Of a stretch of DNA of 64,000 nucleotides, positions 63,417 to 64,000 are shown in pieces. Every line of letters begins with the position of its first letter. Within the stretch, counting starts at the first letter, position 1. The notes beneath the pieces were generated by a model. It was given only the letters and a program-made list of their open reading frames with translations, made no database searches and was not told the DNA's origin. The position numbers and the translations under genes were made by a program. Source of the DNA: Fimenecus sp045595185 (GTDB lineage Bacteria > Bacillota > Clostridia > Oscillospirales > Acutalibacteraceae); the NCBI GenBank assembly GCA_045595185.1, contig JAZNZX010000031.1, positions 1-64,000 on the forward strand, given 5' to 3'.

Positions 63417-64000
63417 TTAGTAAGAAATCTTGTATTCTGTGATTACTTCGATGCCAACTTCTGCACCATCGATTGAAATAAGTGCAAGTTTTGCATCAAG
63501 ACCAAGGATACATGGAGCATCAAGGTTAAGTGCAATAAGGTTGCCTGTCGCCTTATCGATTGTAGCAACAGCAGTTACATTTTCATAAGCAATCTTGATG
63601 TTGCTGAGCTTAAGACCAGGAACAGAACTGATTGAACCTGTAATCTGGCTTTCTTCGATAACACCTGCGATAGAACCAACACCGTCAGCATTTGCCTTTG
63701 GATTTACAGCATCTTTTGCAACAACTGTTACAACATATGTACTACCCTTATCTACACAAGTAATCTTCTTAACACCGTTAAGTGTAAGAGCACTTGCATC
63801 AGGAAGCTTTGTCTTATCCCATGCTTCGTTCTTAACTTCGATTGAAGCTTCGTCCTTAGCCATGAACATACCCATAAGAGTAGATGCAGCACTTGAAAGT
63901 CCGCCAGCCTTAACATGACCCTTATAGTTAATAGCACCGTCTTTAACACGAACTACAGACTTTGACTTTGTTCTTGCTGCTGCAACTGCCTTTTTGTACA
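63417..64000 (-). CDS. Paralogue of the 23076-23984 protein, truncated by the window edge
   Basis: The reading frame is open from the stop at 63417 to the right edge (193 codons visible); a start at 63875 would cut a conserved region, so the gene continues beyond the window. The visible part includes KKAVAAARTKSKS, DASALTLNGVKKITCVDKGSTYVVTVVAKDAVNPKANADGVGS, and the end IEVITEYKISY. It shares the block NPKA-GVGS, TIDK-TG, and YKISY/YSITY with the 23076-23984 protein. Family and function not recognised; probably an extracytoplasmic domain. Confidence 0.65.
   Translation of the reverse strand, partial: YKKAVAAARTKSKSVVRVKDGAINYKGHVKAGGLSSAASTLMGMFMAKDEASIEVKNEAWDKTKLPDASALTLNGVKKITCVDKGSTYVVTVVAKDAVNPKANADGVGSIAGVIEESQITGSISSVPGLKLSNIKIAYENVTAVATIDKATGNLIALNLDAPCILGLDAKLALISIDGAEVGIEVITEYKISY

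Noticed and set aside
1..64000. CRISPR arrays, tRNA or rRNA genes, integrase-type mobile elements
   Set aside because: I found no regularly spaced direct repeats, no cloverleaf with TTCRA-type arm and no transposase or integrase reading frame.

Overview
The window reads as chromosome of a low-GC, Gram-positive, spore-forming strict anaerobe, most likely a Ruminococcaceae/Oscillospirales-type gut Clostridium (inference). Support comes from a spoVT gene, the full [FeFe]-hydrogenase maturation set hydE-hydG-hydF, a class III (oxygen-sensitive) ribonucleotide reductase, glycan-degrading enzymes including sialidases and a GH16, a BspA-like leucine-rich-repeat surface protein, and Clostridia-style signals (AGGAG ribosome binding sites, TTGACA/TATAAT promoters with 17-bp spacing, hairpin plus T-run terminators). 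I see no rRNA, tRNA, CRISPR array, prophage or complete insertion sequence. About 60 genes are supported, on both strands in short operons.

Left part (1-13.6 kb): a P-type cation ATPase behind a yybP-ykoY (Mn2+) riboswitch; an ECF sigma factor operon with a membrane-anchored beta-propeller protein; a membrane-tethered metzincin-like protease; and a class III RNR module (nrdG, then nrdD-trxB with two NrdR-box-like sites at its promoter). Here nrdD carries a fused C-terminal thioredoxin domain and the reductase beside it lacks the usual NADPH motif. A methyltransferase and an asparaginase follow. 13.6-20.3 kb is a compact sugar cluster (rfbA, rfbB, a WecE-like aminotransferase, a GtrB/ArnC-like glycosyltransferase and two ATP-grasp ligases), which suggests a lipid-linked, possibly amino-acylated 4-amino-4,6-dideoxyhexose.

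Middle part (20.3-47.1 kb): secreted proteins, a DUF2804 protein, a YolD/Y-family polymerase set, an amino acid permease, cysK, proC, mscL with a zinc ribbon, a PflA-like radical SAM enzyme, coaX next to a pantothenate-type ECF S component, the potABCD polyamine transporter, a GDPD phosphodiesterase, a cobalamin riboswitch controlling a DUF4430 lipoprotein and an ECF S component, and the hydrogenase maturation operon.

Right part (47.5-64 kb): two secreted glycoside hydrolases, TspO, ComF, and a two-component system whose kinase has a PepSY-like ectodomain and which is followed by two PepSY proteins. A 23-bp promoter element is shared by both transcription units. Then come a sialidase without a signal peptide, ccdA-tlpA, a YdjC deacetylase, an LRR protein, spoVT with a nearby broken AbrB fragment, and a gene running off the right edge.

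The strongest candidates for something undescribed are: (i) a Cys/His-rich C-terminal module shared by two secreted proteins; (ii) the PepSY two-component system with its shared operator; (iii) the sugar/ATP-grasp cluster; (iv) the NrdD-thioredoxin fusion with an atypical reductase; (v) two terminators whose 3' arm is also the next gene's ribosome binding site; (vi) several families of palindromic or MITE-like intergenic elements; and (vii) structured leader RNAs upstream of the hydrogenase operon and the LRR gene.
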